NCBI RefSeq assembly: GCF_000013725.1
Contig: NC_007955.1
Coordinates: forward strand, 589,579 to 653,578
Origin: Methanococcoides burtonii DSM 6242
GTDB taxonomy: Archaea; Halobacteriota; Methanosarcinia; Methanosarcinales; Methanosarcinaceae
DNA: 64,000 bases
Direction of reading: 5' to 3'
Shown here one piece after another: positions 1 to 8,425 of this stretch. The notes below the pieces were generated by a model, which was given only the letters and a program-made list of their open reading frames with translations, did not search any database and was not told the DNA's origin. Every line of letters starts with the position of its first letter. Position 1 is the stretch's first letter. Both the position numbers and the translations under genes were made by a program.

Positions 1-353
1 TGTCCAAGTTCTCTTAGTAAAGCTCCAATGGAAATAATGTTGAAGGCTGTTAGATTTTCTGAGGATGCTTTTTTAGATCTTACTTTTGGACTAAGTTGAT
101 TCTGTTCTGTTGTTATTTTGGTATGACAATTCTTACAAAGAGGCTTTACCTAATCTGAATTATTTCTTCCATCAACATGATGCATCTCAATTACATTTTC
201 ATCATCTTCTCCACAAACCGAACATGCAATGGGTGGTTTCTTCCATTTCTTCTTATTTCTTGTATTTTCTTGTTCATTTCTTATGTTTTCTTGTTCATTT
301 CTTAAACATTTCTTGTTTTTTCTTATGTTTTTCTTGTAACTTTCTTTATCCAT
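1..353 (-). CDS. HNH endonuclease, partial, with in-frame TAG at codon 68
   Basis: The gene runs off the left edge. From the ATG at 353, preceded by GGGAG, it encodes a basic N-terminus with a short tandem RNEQEN repeat, then a zinc-type HNH core: CSVCG, the HHVDGRNN catalytic loop, and CKNCHTKI. A TAG at 150-152 falls between the loop and the second Cys pair. The same frame then continues open to position 1 with credible sequence (PLCKNCH, then a Lys/Ser-rich tail). Without readthrough the second metal-binding Cys pair is lost and the nuclease is dead. Readthrough, presumably as pyrrolysine, restores a normal HNH domain. The gene follows the 212-residue gene by 16 bp and is probably cotranscribed with it. 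HNH nucleases are typical casposon cargo. Confidence 0.75.
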
Positions 354-369
354 AGTATCCACTCTCCCA

Positions 370-1008
370 TTAAACATATAATTCAAAGAATTCAGGCTCT
401 TCCTGTGCATCCAGAATCTCATAGAGTCTTTCAAGATCAGTTACAAAATAATGCTCTTTACCATCAGCATCAATGACAATAGCATTATCAAATTTCTTCA
501 AGCACTTTGTATCACCAGATTTTAAAGCTTTATTAACAGCATTGAAATATTCAGCAATTAAGCTTCTATCTTTTGATCTTGTTGTAACGATTGAGATTAA
601 TCCTTCATCTCGATCATAGAACATCATCTCAGATTCAATTCTATCTAAAACTGTAACTGTCCATTTCCCTTTAGATTTGTAAAGATATTTTCCAAGATTG
701 ATAATAGTGTTTTTTTTGTTAGCTCCTGTTTGTTCAATTGCTTTTGAAAATGGAACTCCTTTTCTCATAAGCCTGAGAATTTGAAGAGATAGATTTCTAT
801 CTCTCTTTTGTGGTGCTTTCAGTATCTTCCATGAAGTTGTACTCAGGTTATGATCTTTGAGTCTTGTATTTCTCAATTCATTCAGATTGAGAGTTGGAAA
901 CCTTTCATGAAACCTGATTACTCTTTTAGCATACTCTGAAGTTCTTGGCTGAGCTTTAAGCCAATCTCCATAGTTCTTATAATCCTTTGAAAATCGCTTG
1001 AGAGTCAT
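370..1008 (-). CDS. Unknown basic protein with HTH-like segment, casposon-associated
   Basis: A 212-residue basic protein whose family I do not recognise. The N-terminal half is helical and Lys/Arg-rich. Around residues 75-105 lies a helix-turn-helix-like stretch (GVPFSKAIEQTGANKKNTII). The C-terminal half has a compact alpha/beta pattern with SIVTTRSKDRSLIAEYFNAV, then a short strand-turn-strand and an acidic tail. Its ATG overlaps the TGA of the upstream ribbon-helix-helix gene (ATGA), so the two are translationally coupled, and the HNH gene follows within 16 bp. The setting suggests a DNA-binding accessory protein of the mobile element. That is inference only. Confidence 0.75.
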   Translation of the reverse strand: MTLKRFSKDYKNYGDWLKAQPRTSEYAKRVIRFHERFPTLNLNELRNTRLKDHNLSTTSWKILKAPQKRDRNLSLQILRLMRKGVPFSKAIEQTGANKKNTIINLGKYLYKSKGKWTVTVLDRIESEMMFYDRDEGLISIVTTRSKDRSLIAEYFNAVNKALKSGDTKCLKKFDNAIVIDADGKEHYFVTDLERLYEILDAQEEPEFFELYV

Positions 1009-1154
1009 TTCTCAGCCTCCCAGAGTTTCAACAATGCCATTCTGACAACTTCTGCCTGAGAGCATCCAAATTTATCTGACATCTGTACTAGCTTCTCCTT
1101 GAGGTAAGGGGAGAGAGTCACAAGAACTTTTGGTTTATAGTCTATTGAGTTCAT
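1005..1154 (-). CDS. Ribbon-helix-helix DNA-binding protein (49 aa)
   Basis: A short gene reading MNSIDYKPKVLVTLSPYLKE and ending in a Leu/Trp-rich helix. It has the classic MetJ/Arc layout: a beta strand (KVLVTLS), helix 1 (PYLKEKLVQMSDKFG) and helix 2 beginning CSQAEVVRMALLKLW. Its stop overlaps the start of the next gene (ATGA), making it the first gene of the leftward operon. Such proteins usually autoregulate plasmid and mobile-element operons as dimers. Three 12-bp direct repeats sit 43-75 bp upstream, between this gene and the divergent winged-helix gene, and are a plausible binding site. Confidence 0.8.
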   Translation of the reverse strand: MNSIDYKPKVLVTLSPYLKEKLVQMSDKFGCSQAEVVRMALLKLWEAEK

Positions 1155-1196
1155 ATTAATCAATATACTATAGGCTTGCAACAGATTTATATCACA

Positions 1197-1229
1197 TTTA
1201 AGTATAATTTTAAGTATGAATTTAAGTAT
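1197..1229. promoter_or_regulatory. Three iterons TTTAAGTAT at 12-bp spacing
   Basis: TTTAAGTAT occurs at 1197, 1209 and 1221, each exactly 12 bp apart, in the divergent region between the ribbon-helix-helix gene and the winged-helix gene. The second copy overlaps the ATG at 1216. This looks like an operator array for a small dimeric regulator, or an origin- or transposase-type iteron set. Confidence 0.5.
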
Positions 1230-2118
1230 AAATACAGATAAGAATAACTATAATTCTTATAAGAATACGAATGAGTTTGAGTATAATACAACTTCTATTT
1301 TACAAGAGATTCCATTTATGAGAAAACGGGATCTCATCAAAAAATTAAGAACTCAATTTAAGAAAACCAGAGGCTATAGCGTTGAAAATATTCAAAAGAA
1401 ACTCTATGAAATGCAGGGCGCAGGCATTCTACTTGTAATTAAATATGAGTTTCTTCAAAACTATGGAATAAAAGACGACGATAAACGTTCTACTTACGTT
1501 ACACTAAGAAGGACTGAAGAAAGAGCTTCTCATCTAGATACTGCCATTAACAAACTTCAATCAAATAATCCAATTAAACAAAAAATGGCATTAAAAGAAA
1601 TAGAAAATTATGAAAAACATTATGCATTAAATCCTAAACAATTAGATATACTTGTATCTATTCTAGAAACTGATGATAGTGATTTACTTGACCATGTATT
1701 AAGGATTATTTACAACTATGTTGAATACAAGAAAATATAGCCATCAAATGAATCTAAGACTATTGATACCCTTAGATCATTGATACAAAGAATCCCTGAA
1801 CCACTATCTAGGCACAGTAATTTAAGATCCCATATCATATATTTGCTTGGTTTTTATAATGATCCTGCTGTTGTTGAACGACTTAAAAAAGATGCTGTAA
1901 CATTAGATCATCTTCATGAAATTAAAGAAGAATATAAATTAGGAACAGCCGCTAACATAATTGAAGAACACAGGGAGGAATTGTATGATTTTGAAGAAAA
2001 ATTGAGACTTGAAAATAAGATTGAAGAAGCTCAATTTATTGCTGAAATTCGTGCAACTGCTCTTATTGATCTTGGACTGAAAGATAATCCTTTCAAAAGC
2101 GATGTTAAGGATTGGTGA
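1216..2118 (+). CDS. Winged-helix protein of the casposon module, in-frame TAG at codon 175
   Basis: Read through the TAG at 1738-1740, this is one 300-residue protein ending in TGA seven bases before the Cas1-like gene. Residues about 35-80 form a winged-helix domain (RKRDLIKKLRTQFKK, then YSVENIQKKLYEMQGAGILL). The rest is helical, with HEAT-like pairs on both sides of the TAG (for example NPKQLDILVSILE before it and HSNLRSHIIYLLGFYNDPA after it). There is no frame change, and the 13 codons after the TAG lead straight into the second half. A start at the ATG at 1318 is possible because the first 34 residues are low-complexity Asn/Tyr-rich. The position and wHTH suggest a DNA-binding partner of the integrase. 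Confidence 0.7.
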
Positions 2119-2124
2119 TTTCGA

Positions 2125-3330
2125 ATGAAACTGTTACTTCTAAACGGTCATGGAATTAACATGCATGTTGATGGTGCTAAACTCCATATCAAAGATGGAA
2201 GATTCTCAACAACTGAAGATCCTCAGGAGTACGTATTCTCTCCAAAGAGGATGGATATTGATAGTATTGTTGTATATGGAAGAAGTGGATCTCTAAGCCT
2301 TGAAGCTATTAGATGGTTGATTAAACACAATGTACAGATTACTATGTTAGATTGGAATGGAAAGCTTCTAACTACAATGCTTCCTTCTGAAAGTACCAAT
2401 GTAAAAACCAAGTTTGCTCAATACCATGCTTATGAAGATTCAGATGTAAGACTGAAGCTTGCAAAGAAATTCATTGAGGCTAAGTTCTCTAAATCTGAAG
2501 CTGTTCTTGATTATTTGAAACAAAGAGATCCTGAAATTGAGTATGATTTCTCTGATGATAAGGCTAAACTTGAGAAAGCTAATTCTATTCGTGATATCTT
2601 GGGTGTTGAAGGTGGAGTTGCTTGGAAGTATTGGAATGAGTATGCTAAAGCCATTCCTGAAGAATATGATTTCAGAGCAAGAACTGATAATAATGCCAGA
2701 GCTTCTAACTCAGGAGATAAAATCAATGTAATGTTCAATTATGGTTATGCATTACTTGAATCTGAATGTATGAGAGCTATAAATTCAGTTGGTCTTGATG
2801 CTCATGTTGGGTTTTTGCATGAGATGAATCCAAGTAAAAATAGTTTAGCCTACGATCTCCAAGAACCGTTCAGGTTTATTGTTGATCTTGCTGTAATGAA
2901 CTTGATTGAAAAGGGAGTTATGAATAATAAGGACTTTATTAGGACTGAGAGCTTTTCACTTAGGCTTAGACCAACTGGAGCAAGGAAGGTTACTGAAGAG
3001 TTTAATGCTATGATGAATGGAAAGGTTGAGTACAGGAAGAAGAACAGTTCTTGGAGTTCTGTCTTATTAGTTAAAGCAAGGGAGTTAAGCCATCAGCTTG
3101 TTGGGAAGAGAAAAATAGTTGAGTTTAGCAAACCCGTTTATGTTGACAAGAGAGTTGATACTGATTCTTTAAGGCAGAAGATAATTGATATGTCTTATAC
3201 TGACTGGAAGAAGATGGGATTCTCAAAGGGTACTTTACATTATATGAAGCAGAATGCCAAGAGTGATAAACCGTTTACTCTCAATGCTCATGTAAGGGAA
3301 AGGTTGGAGAACTGGACGAGATGTTATTGA
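2125..3330 (+). CDS. Cas1-family integrase, probable casposase
   Basis: A 401-residue Cas1 protein with the expected catalytic set: E162 in GVEGGVAWKYW, H232 in HVGFLHEMN and E247 in YDLQEPFRFIVD, plus the conserved NVMFNYGYALLESE helix. N-terminal beta domain is residues 1-90. Beyond the usual Cas1 end lies a 55-60-residue C-terminal extension that looks like a helix-turn-helix (MSYTDWKKMGFSKGTLHYMK), as found in casposases. No cas2, cas4 or interference gene is adjacent. Casposases integrate element ends into target DNA by the same chemistry as spacer acquisition. The gene starts 7 bp after the winged-helix gene and is probably coexpressed. It could be a solo Cas1 without transposition activity. 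It is clearly not Cas1e, which lies at 19942. Confidence 0.8.
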   Translation: MKLLLLNGHGINMHVDGAKLHIKDGRFSTTEDPQEYVFSPKRMDIDSIVVYGRSGSLSLEAIRWLIKHNVQITMLDWNGKLLTTMLPSESTNVKTKFAQYHAYEDSDVRLKLAKKFIEAKFSKSEAVLDYLKQRDPEIEYDFSDDKAKLEKANSIRDILGVEGGVAWKYWNEYAKAIPEEYDFRARTDNNARASNSGDKINVMFNYGYALLESECMRAINSVGLDAHVGFLHEMNPSKNSLAYDLQEPFRFIVDLAVMNLIEKGVMNNKDFIRTESFSLRLRPTGARKVTEEFNAMMNGKVEYRKKNSSWSSVLLVKARELSHQLVGKRKIVEFSKPVYVDKRVDTDSLRQKIIDMSYTDWKKMGFSKGTLHYMKQNAKSDKPFTLNAHVRERLENWTRCY

Positions 3331-3389
3331 AGAAAATATATTTTGTGAAATAGGACGTTAAAAAAAAGAAAAGAAATAGTACTTCCTCT

Positions 3390-4169
3390 TCAATCAAGTC
3401 CTCTTTTATCAGGAATTATGCTTCCTTCCACTGTTTTTCCATAGGGACATATCAGATTGCATATTGTACACTCCATGAATCCCCTTTCTGTTATACGACG
3501 TATATGTTTCTCATTTTGAGGAGAAACGTCTTTGTCAAATTCATGGGAAACTACACATTTGTCATAAATGACTTTCTTTCCAGGTTCTACTCCTTGGGAA
3601 GGGCCGGGAATGATCGCCTGATAGGGACAACTTTTGACACACAGCGAATGTTCCTGGCAAAGTGGTTGTTCTGCACACAGATCCCTTTCAAAAGGTTCAT
3701 CGGGCTCAAGTTCTGCATCTGTCAATATTGTTACCCATCTAACTCTTGGCCCATATTCAGGAGTTATGACCTGAGTATTATGTCCTATAAATCCCAATCC
3801 TGCAAGATATGCAGCAACCTTTTCATGAACTGCATGAGATGGAACCGCTTTGTATCCTTTTTCATTTAACCAAGAAATCAAACGCCATGCACGGGTTTCG
3901 GTTACTTCGTAGTACAAATTGTAATAGTCAGCTTCCCCTCCAGAGAAATCCCCCGTACTTACAGATGCTATCGCTGTATTTAGGCCTTCATCCCAGAGAA
4001 CTAAACCCATTACAAATGCAGATTTAGCTTCAGGCATTACTTCAGAGGGCCTAACCATCCCTCTATCAGTCGGGAAATCAACCTTTTCCAGTTTTTCGAT
4101 ATCTGAAACACCAAAAAGTTGGAAACCTTCTTGGAAAGCACGTTCCTGAATTTCGTCTTTTAAGTTCAT
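3390..4169 (-). CDS. QueG-like Fe-S protein (epoxyqueuosine reductase family)
   Basis: A 259-residue protein with two 4Fe-4S motifs near the C-terminus: CVKSCPYQAI preceded by CAEQPLC, then CTICNLICPYG. The N-terminal alpha/beta domain is of the QueG type, with GFIGHNTQVITPEYGPRVR matching the cobalamin-site region. QueG itself is longer and carries HEAT repeats that are missing here. The true substrate is uncertain, and many methanogen paralogs have no assigned function. The start has a good ribosome site (GGGAGG, 6 bp). The gene converges on the Cas1-like gene and marks the chromosomal side of the casposon boundary. Confidence 0.7.
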   Translation of the reverse strand: MNLKDEIQERAFQEGFQLFGVSDIEKLEKVDFPTDRGMVRPSEVMPEAKSAFVMGLVLWDEGLNTAIASVSTGDFSGGEADYYNLYYEVTETRAWRLISWLNEKGYKAVPSHAVHEKVAAYLAGLGFIGHNTQVITPEYGPRVRWVTILTDAELEPDEPFERDLCAEQPLCQEHSLCVKSCPYQAIIPGPSQGVEPGKKVIYDKCVVSHEFDKDVSPQNEKHIRRITERGFMECTICNLICPYGKTVEGSIIPDKRGLD

Positions 4170-4365
4170 TTTATCCTCCCTTTTAAAACTATATCAAGAG
4201 GATTTTTGTGTCAAATATATATAACCTTATGCAAGTAGCAATTTCCAATGGTAAAAGCCATTTTCAATAAGTCAGATTAGCAATCTTATTGAACTTATCC
4301 TTTTGATACTTTATAGCCAAAGATCCACTTTGAATCAAACTAAACAGGTGTATATACTTTTTTTA

Positions 4366-5653
4366 GTCTCTGTAGAAATCCTCTATAAACTAATACAAAT
4401 CTGTAACTAACATATTTGTTGATGTTATAAAGTATCAATTTGGATAACTTCTTTTTAAACGAATTTATCCTTAGAGAATTGCGATTAACTGCTGATTTTT
4501 TTCAAAGCAAATATTTCCAGCTAAAATTTTGAGCTTTTCTCTCTATTTCCAGCAGTTTGCTAGTATCTATTTATATACTTTCCAACTTTTTTGAATAGCT
4601 ACCGCTATTCATCCTAATGATTTTCTTCTTATTGTCCTCAATTGATAGAGATTATAGCTGAATGCTGTAATCGCCATTTTGACATTTACTCTTGCCAACG
4701 TTGTTACTCTTACAAATCCTGACGTAAACACATTTTTGATAACAGCATAAGGTCTTTCTCCCTTTGCTCTTTTCCTGCTTATTCTTTTGTTTCTCATCTT
4801 ATCCCTAATACCAATAGGGTGCCCTCGTACTCCCCTTTGCATAGTTGCATCATATCCTTTTGAAATTGCACCAAAGTAACCTCTATCTCTGTAAACAACT
4901 TCGCCTTCTTCAGAAAGATCCACCTGACTATCATGAACTGAGGCAGTAGTTGTCCTATATCTCCTTATCAGATCATATTCGGTATCTTCAATGGTATGTA
5001 GTTTATATCCAAAATGTGACTTAGATGCCTTTTTTGTCCATGTACCGTCCTTACATCTTCTGGTCTTTGCTTCATTTCCACGAGGAGTATCAAGATTTGC
5101 ATGTCCTGGATCAGCATGTATAAATGTTGCATCCTGAATCATACCTTGCTTGATCTTCAGACCTTTCTTATTAAGTTGTCTTTGCATTTCATTCCAGATT
5201 TCATCTTCTTTTCCTGCCTGGGAAATTCGTTCTCTAAATGCCCAAACAGTAGTATGATCTGGAATTTTTGCAGGAAAGCCCAAGAATTTCCTAAAGGAAA
5301 TTCTATCAGTAGCTTGTCTTTCAAGTTCAGGGTCAGATAGGCCATGCCATTGTTGCAATACTAACATTTTGAGCATGACGATTTCATCAACGTTTGGTCT
5401 GCCACCGAACTCTGTTTTATTGATATACATCTCTGCTATAATTGGACGAAATGGTTTCCAATCGATGAGAGATTCAATTTCAGAGAGCTTGTCACCGAGA
5501 TTTTCAAGACGTTTGTACTCTTCTTTAAAAGCAAAGTTTGTTAAGGACATAATACAAAATTATTGTAATAGGTTATAAATATTGCTTCTGTTTGAGGGGT
5601 TTATCGGAATTCTCCTTAGAATATTAAGCAGTTATTAGGATTTCTACAGAGTC
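4366..5653. mobile_element. IS5-like insertion sequence
   Basis: About 1.29 kb bounded by the inverted repeat CTCTGTAGAAATCCT (4368-4382) and AGGATTTCTACAGAG (5637-5651), with one transposase gene between. It sits inside the left arm of a fold-back element, and the arm sequence continues on the far side. The flanks are near-identical T-tracts (C, six or seven T, then A) on both sides, which suggests a short target duplication. The same terminal repeats bound the small element at 50239. Confidence 0.8.
4609..5550 (-). CDS. IS5-family DDE transposase
   Basis: A 313-residue transposase. The N-terminal DUF772-type region includes GGRPNVDEIVMLKMLVLQQW and SFRKFLGFPAKIPDHTTVW. The RNase H-like catalytic part follows, with the first Asp in MIQDATFIHAD, the second in VVYRDRGYFG, and a C-terminal region with RKRAKGERPYAVIKNVF carrying the Glu. 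Length and motif order are normal for IS5-group elements, and no frameshift or in-frame stop is seen, so it may still be active. It lies inside terminal inverted repeats at 4368 and 5637. Stop is TGA. Confidence 0.85.
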   Translation of the reverse strand: MSLTNFAFKEEYKRLENLGDKLSEIESLIDWKPFRPIIAEMYINKTEFGGRPNVDEIVMLKMLVLQQWHGLSDPELERQATDRISFRKFLGFPAKIPDHTTVWAFRERISQAGKEDEIWNEMQRQLNKKGLKIKQGMIQDATFIHADPGHANLDTPRGNEAKTRRCKDGTWTKKASKSHFGYKLHTIEDTEYDLIRRYRTTTASVHDSQVDLSEEGEVVYRDRGYFGAISKGYDATMQRGVRGHPIGIRDKMRNKRISRKRAKGERPYAVIKNVFTSGFVRVTTLARVNVKMAITAFSYNLYQLRTIRRKSLG

Positions 5654-6529
5654 CTTTTTTATGTGAGTGATATTTTTACGAGATAATTACAACTCTCCAC
5701 TTTTTCTCTGGGATATAGGTATCTAGTAAAATTATTAATCCCTTCATCTCAAAAATCACATTGAAAGGGATTTTTGGAGTGGATTTGGACATCCAAGAAA
5801 ATGAAATATCACCGATAATGGAGTTATTTCATATGGATCAATTATAACAGGGTAATCAAAATGATATGTACATGTAACAAATAAAAACACCCAAATTTCA
5901 GAATTATACTTAAGAGTTCAATTTTTGATAGAATTCAACTCTACTTAGATTTGAGAACTAAATAAAATTTGTAGAGTTCGGTTTTTTTGACTTAACTATA
6001 TCCCCTCATAACAAGTCGGGGATATAGGTAAGTCTATTTTTTTGTACGGTGTTGTGTACACTCATTGCACAACTGCAACTCAAATTGTGAACACACCGAA
6101 TTATGGATTTTGTATACTACTATCAACTTTTTATATTCATACACAGAATTGTAAAAATTGGAACTTAAATTTGAAAAAGAATAAAATTGATTAGAAATAA
6201 TGTACATAAATTATTCATCATTCTTAATTGGAACAGTGAATAAAATGTAATTAACTCTTTTATTTTCTTGTATTTTAAATCCACTCCAAAAATCCTTCAA
6301 TTTTAATATGATTTTTGAGACAAACTAATTATCAATTTTATTAAGTATCTATGTCCCAGAGATAAAGAGAGGGAGTTGTAATTATCTTGTAAAAATATCA
6401 CTCGCCTAAAAAAGGCATATACATCTGTTTACCATTGATTAAAGAAATCTTTGGCTATAAAGTATCAAACTGATACATTCACTAACATTGTTAATATATT
6501 ATTGAACTATCTTTTGTCATTAGAAATTG

Positions 6530-7827
6530 CTACTAGATTGAGATTATCAAATTAGCTTTTCGCTTTAAAAACGTAACTCTTTTTTCAAGACTACTGGCAC
6601 CACTCTGGGCATAGCTTATGCATTGTATTTATATAGCAGAAAATGTGCCAGCCCATGAAATATTATTACGATGTTTCGGACGGAATCTGTACCAGAGATT
6701 CAATTGCTAACTATCTGAACACAGATAATGCATCAATATGCCAATTTTTGTATTTCTTAGATATCGATGACATTGCTTCTTATGTTGAAAGTAGCTATTA
6801 TGCCGATAAGGACTGGCACTTTCGGTATAAGGTTTCGTCAATGATAAAGCTCATCGTTGTGAAATGTTATAGAAACCTTTCATTTGAGAAAACAATATCG
6901 ACCTTAACAAAAGAAGAAGCGCAGCTTCTTTCTTTTGAAGACAATAACGGCATTATGAATCTTCCATCCCCTGCAACACTGCATCATTTTGTAAAATACA
7001 GACTTGTAAAAACTGGACTCGATGAAGTAATGTTCAAAATTGGAAAGAATATCTCCAAAAATACAAAGATTAGAGATGCGAAAACAGATTCAACTCCACT
7101 TGAAGCATCAAGATATGACAAGTATGCAGATTACAATCCGCATTATAATTGTAAGATGGACAAAGCTCACATCACCATGATTGGAACACTTCCAATCTAC
7201 ATGACTCATACAAAAGGTGCTTCTCACGATTCTCCTGAATTGAAGAAACATATTGATGCATTGGTAGAAATGGGAGTTGACATTGACACTTATGCATTGG
7301 ATGGAGGTTATGATTCATTCAGGAATCATGCAGATATCTGGTATAAGTTGAATGCAAAACCAGTGATTGCATACTCTTCGGATTCTAAAGTTCAATACGA
7401 GGGAATGATGGAAAGAATTGATCACTGGGTTAACAAAATGTGGAAACTTGGTGGATCTATTCATATGAAATATGAAGAAAAACTTCATTTCCTCTATGAA
7501 AATGGAAGAGAAAAACAGGTAGGTATGCACTTGCGAAACAAGAATATCAAAGATGATGGATTCGATGAAGATTATTCGCACAGGGGTGAATGTGAACGAG
7601 TACACAATCATATTAAGTGGACTGTAAAGTTCGACATCAGAGGAATGAAAAATGGCAGTAAGAAACTGTATTCAGTTATGAATTTCGTTGCATATCAATT
7701 GCTTGTAGCTACAAATTTGCAAAATGGAGTTAAAGAAACTAACTCATTTGCAAATTATGTATGAGGTAATGTCATCAAATTAGAATGGGAGGATTTATGA
7801 GCTAATTTGATAATCTCACTATGATAG
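6530..7827. mobile_element. Insertion sequence with 28-bp imperfect inverted repeats
   Basis: The repeats are 6530-6557 (ending GAGATTATCAAATTAGCT) and 7800-7827 (starting AGCTAATTTGATAATCTC). The inner 18 bp are perfect and the outer 10 bp carry five mismatches. One transposase gene lies between. The left end abuts or slightly overlaps the right end of the fold-back element. No clear target duplication was found, so the outer limits are approximate. Confidence 0.65.
6643..7764 (+). CDS. IS4/IS1182-like DDE transposase
   Basis: A 373-residue transposase that looks intact. Features are an N-terminal helical region (about residues 1-130), then a DDE-type core with AKTDSTPLEASRYD (first Asp), YALDGGYDSF (second Asp) and SHRGECERVHNHIKW (Glu region). 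I cannot place it in a subfamily with certainty, and IS4, IS5 and IS1182 types share this layout. It lies within inverted repeats at 6530 and 7800. An ATG at 6655 is an alternative start. Stop is TGA. Confidence 0.75.
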   Translation: MCQPMKYYYDVSDGICTRDSIANYLNTDNASICQFLYFLDIDDIASYVESSYYADKDWHFRYKVSSMIKLIVVKCYRNLSFEKTISTLTKEEAQLLSFEDNNGIMNLPSPATLHHFVKYRLVKTGLDEVMFKIGKNISKNTKIRDAKTDSTPLEASRYDKYADYNPHYNCKMDKAHITMIGTLPIYMTHTKGASHDSPELKKHIDALVEMGVDIDTYALDGGYDSFRNHADIWYKLNAKPVIAYSSDSKVQYEGMMERIDHWVNKMWKLGGSIHMKYEEKLHFLYENGREKQVGMHLRNKNIKDDGFDEDYSHRGECERVHNHIKWTVKFDIRGMKNGSKKLYSVMNFVAYQLLVATNLQNGVKETNSFANYV

Positions 7828-7915
7828 CAGAATAAATAAGAAATTCTTATAAAGGTTTAGAGTGTTCTCTCTTTAGGTCTCATAAGAGATATTTATCAAT
7901 GGAACAGTGATCGAG

Positions 7916-8320
7916 ATGGTTAAACTCACAAAAGATATGAAAGAAGCATTTTCAAAAGTAAAGATATTCCCATTTGCGACAGCATCAAAAGCAGGGGTTC
8001 CAAATGTAATCCCTATAGGTATGTGCAAGTTGGTAGATGATGAAACGATCTGGGTAACGGATAACTATTTCCTTAAGACCCGCCAGAACCTGGATGAAAA
8101 CCCAGTGGCATCTATTTTTGTGTGGGGACCTGAAGTTGGCGGCTGTTTCCAGATCAAAGGAGATGTAGAGGTCAAGACCAGCGGGGATGACTATGACAAA
8201 GCCTATGCCGGAGCAAAAGCAATAGGAGACAAATTCCCAGCAAAGGCGCTTATGGTCATGAAGATCACCGATGTCTTCGAATGTAAGTCTGGGGATGATG
8301 CAGGAAAGAAGATAGTTTGA
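7916..8320 (+). CDS. Pyridoxamine 5'-phosphate oxidase-like FMN-binding protein
   Basis: A 134-residue split-barrel flavoprotein of the PNPOx-like family. FATASKAGVPNVIPIG is the strand-turn-strand that binds flavin phosphate, and DNYFLKTRQNLDENP and a later SIFVWGPE complete the barrel. The ATG at 7916 (MVKLTKDMKEAF) is preferred because GTGAT just upstream reads as its ribosome site; a GTG at 7907 is in frame. The substrate is unknown, and members of this family bind FMN or F420. It stands alone after the IS element. Confidence 0.75.
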   Translation: MVKLTKDMKEAFSKVKIFPFATASKAGVPNVIPIGMCKLVDDETIWVTDNYFLKTRQNLDENPVASIFVWGPEVGGCFQIKGDVEVKTSGDDYDKAYAGAKAIGDKFPAKALMVMKITDVFECKSGDDAGKKIV

Positions 8321-8425
8321 TCACAACAGATTAATCTATTAGATATTTAGCTAATGATTATTTGACCCTCTTTATTCATGCCTGAAAGGTAAATTAAAAA
8401 TGAGGAGATGAATTTATCATTAGCA

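Larger units (their letters stand above)
1..3389. mobile_element. Casposon-like module, one end only
   Basis: This stretch groups a solo Cas1-family integrase (2125-3330), an HNH nuclease, a 49-residue ribbon-helix-helix protein, an unknown basic protein and a winged-helix protein, with no cas2 or effector genes beside it. Casposons are known to carry Cas1 casposases with HNH nucleases, HTH proteins and a family B DNA polymerase. The polymerase and the left terminal repeat would lie left of the window, so neither can be confirmed. The right end should fall in the 59 bp between the integrase stop and the convergent Fe-S gene at 3390. The whole stretch is AT-rich with short genes, unlike the genes to its right. 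It could instead be a Cas1-solo island without terminal repeats. Confidence 0.6.
4234..6534. repeat. Long fold-back (inverted-repeat) element, non-coding
   Basis: The arms are imperfect reverse complements. 4234-4365 plus 5654-5800 pairs with 6534-6280. Matching landmarks are AGTAGCAATTTC (4234) with GAAATTGCTACT (6523); GATACTTTATAGCCAAAGAT (near 4305) with its complement near 6450; GTGATATTTTTAC (near 5668) with its complement near 6400; and TTTTTGGAGTGGATTT (near 5780) with its complement near 6283. The left arm is split by the IS5-like element at 4366-5653. Without it the element is about 1 kb, with arms of about 255-280 bp and a centre (5800-6280) holding further hairpins, including GACTTAACTATATCCCC paired with GGGGATATAGGTAAGTC near 5990-6025. 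I see no open reading frame of note. It resembles a MITE or fold-back transposon. Confidence 0.7.

Noticed and set aside
3331-3389. Right terminal repeat of the casposon
   Set aside because: The partner end is outside the window, so no terminal inverted repeat can be shown; no tRNA target was seen.
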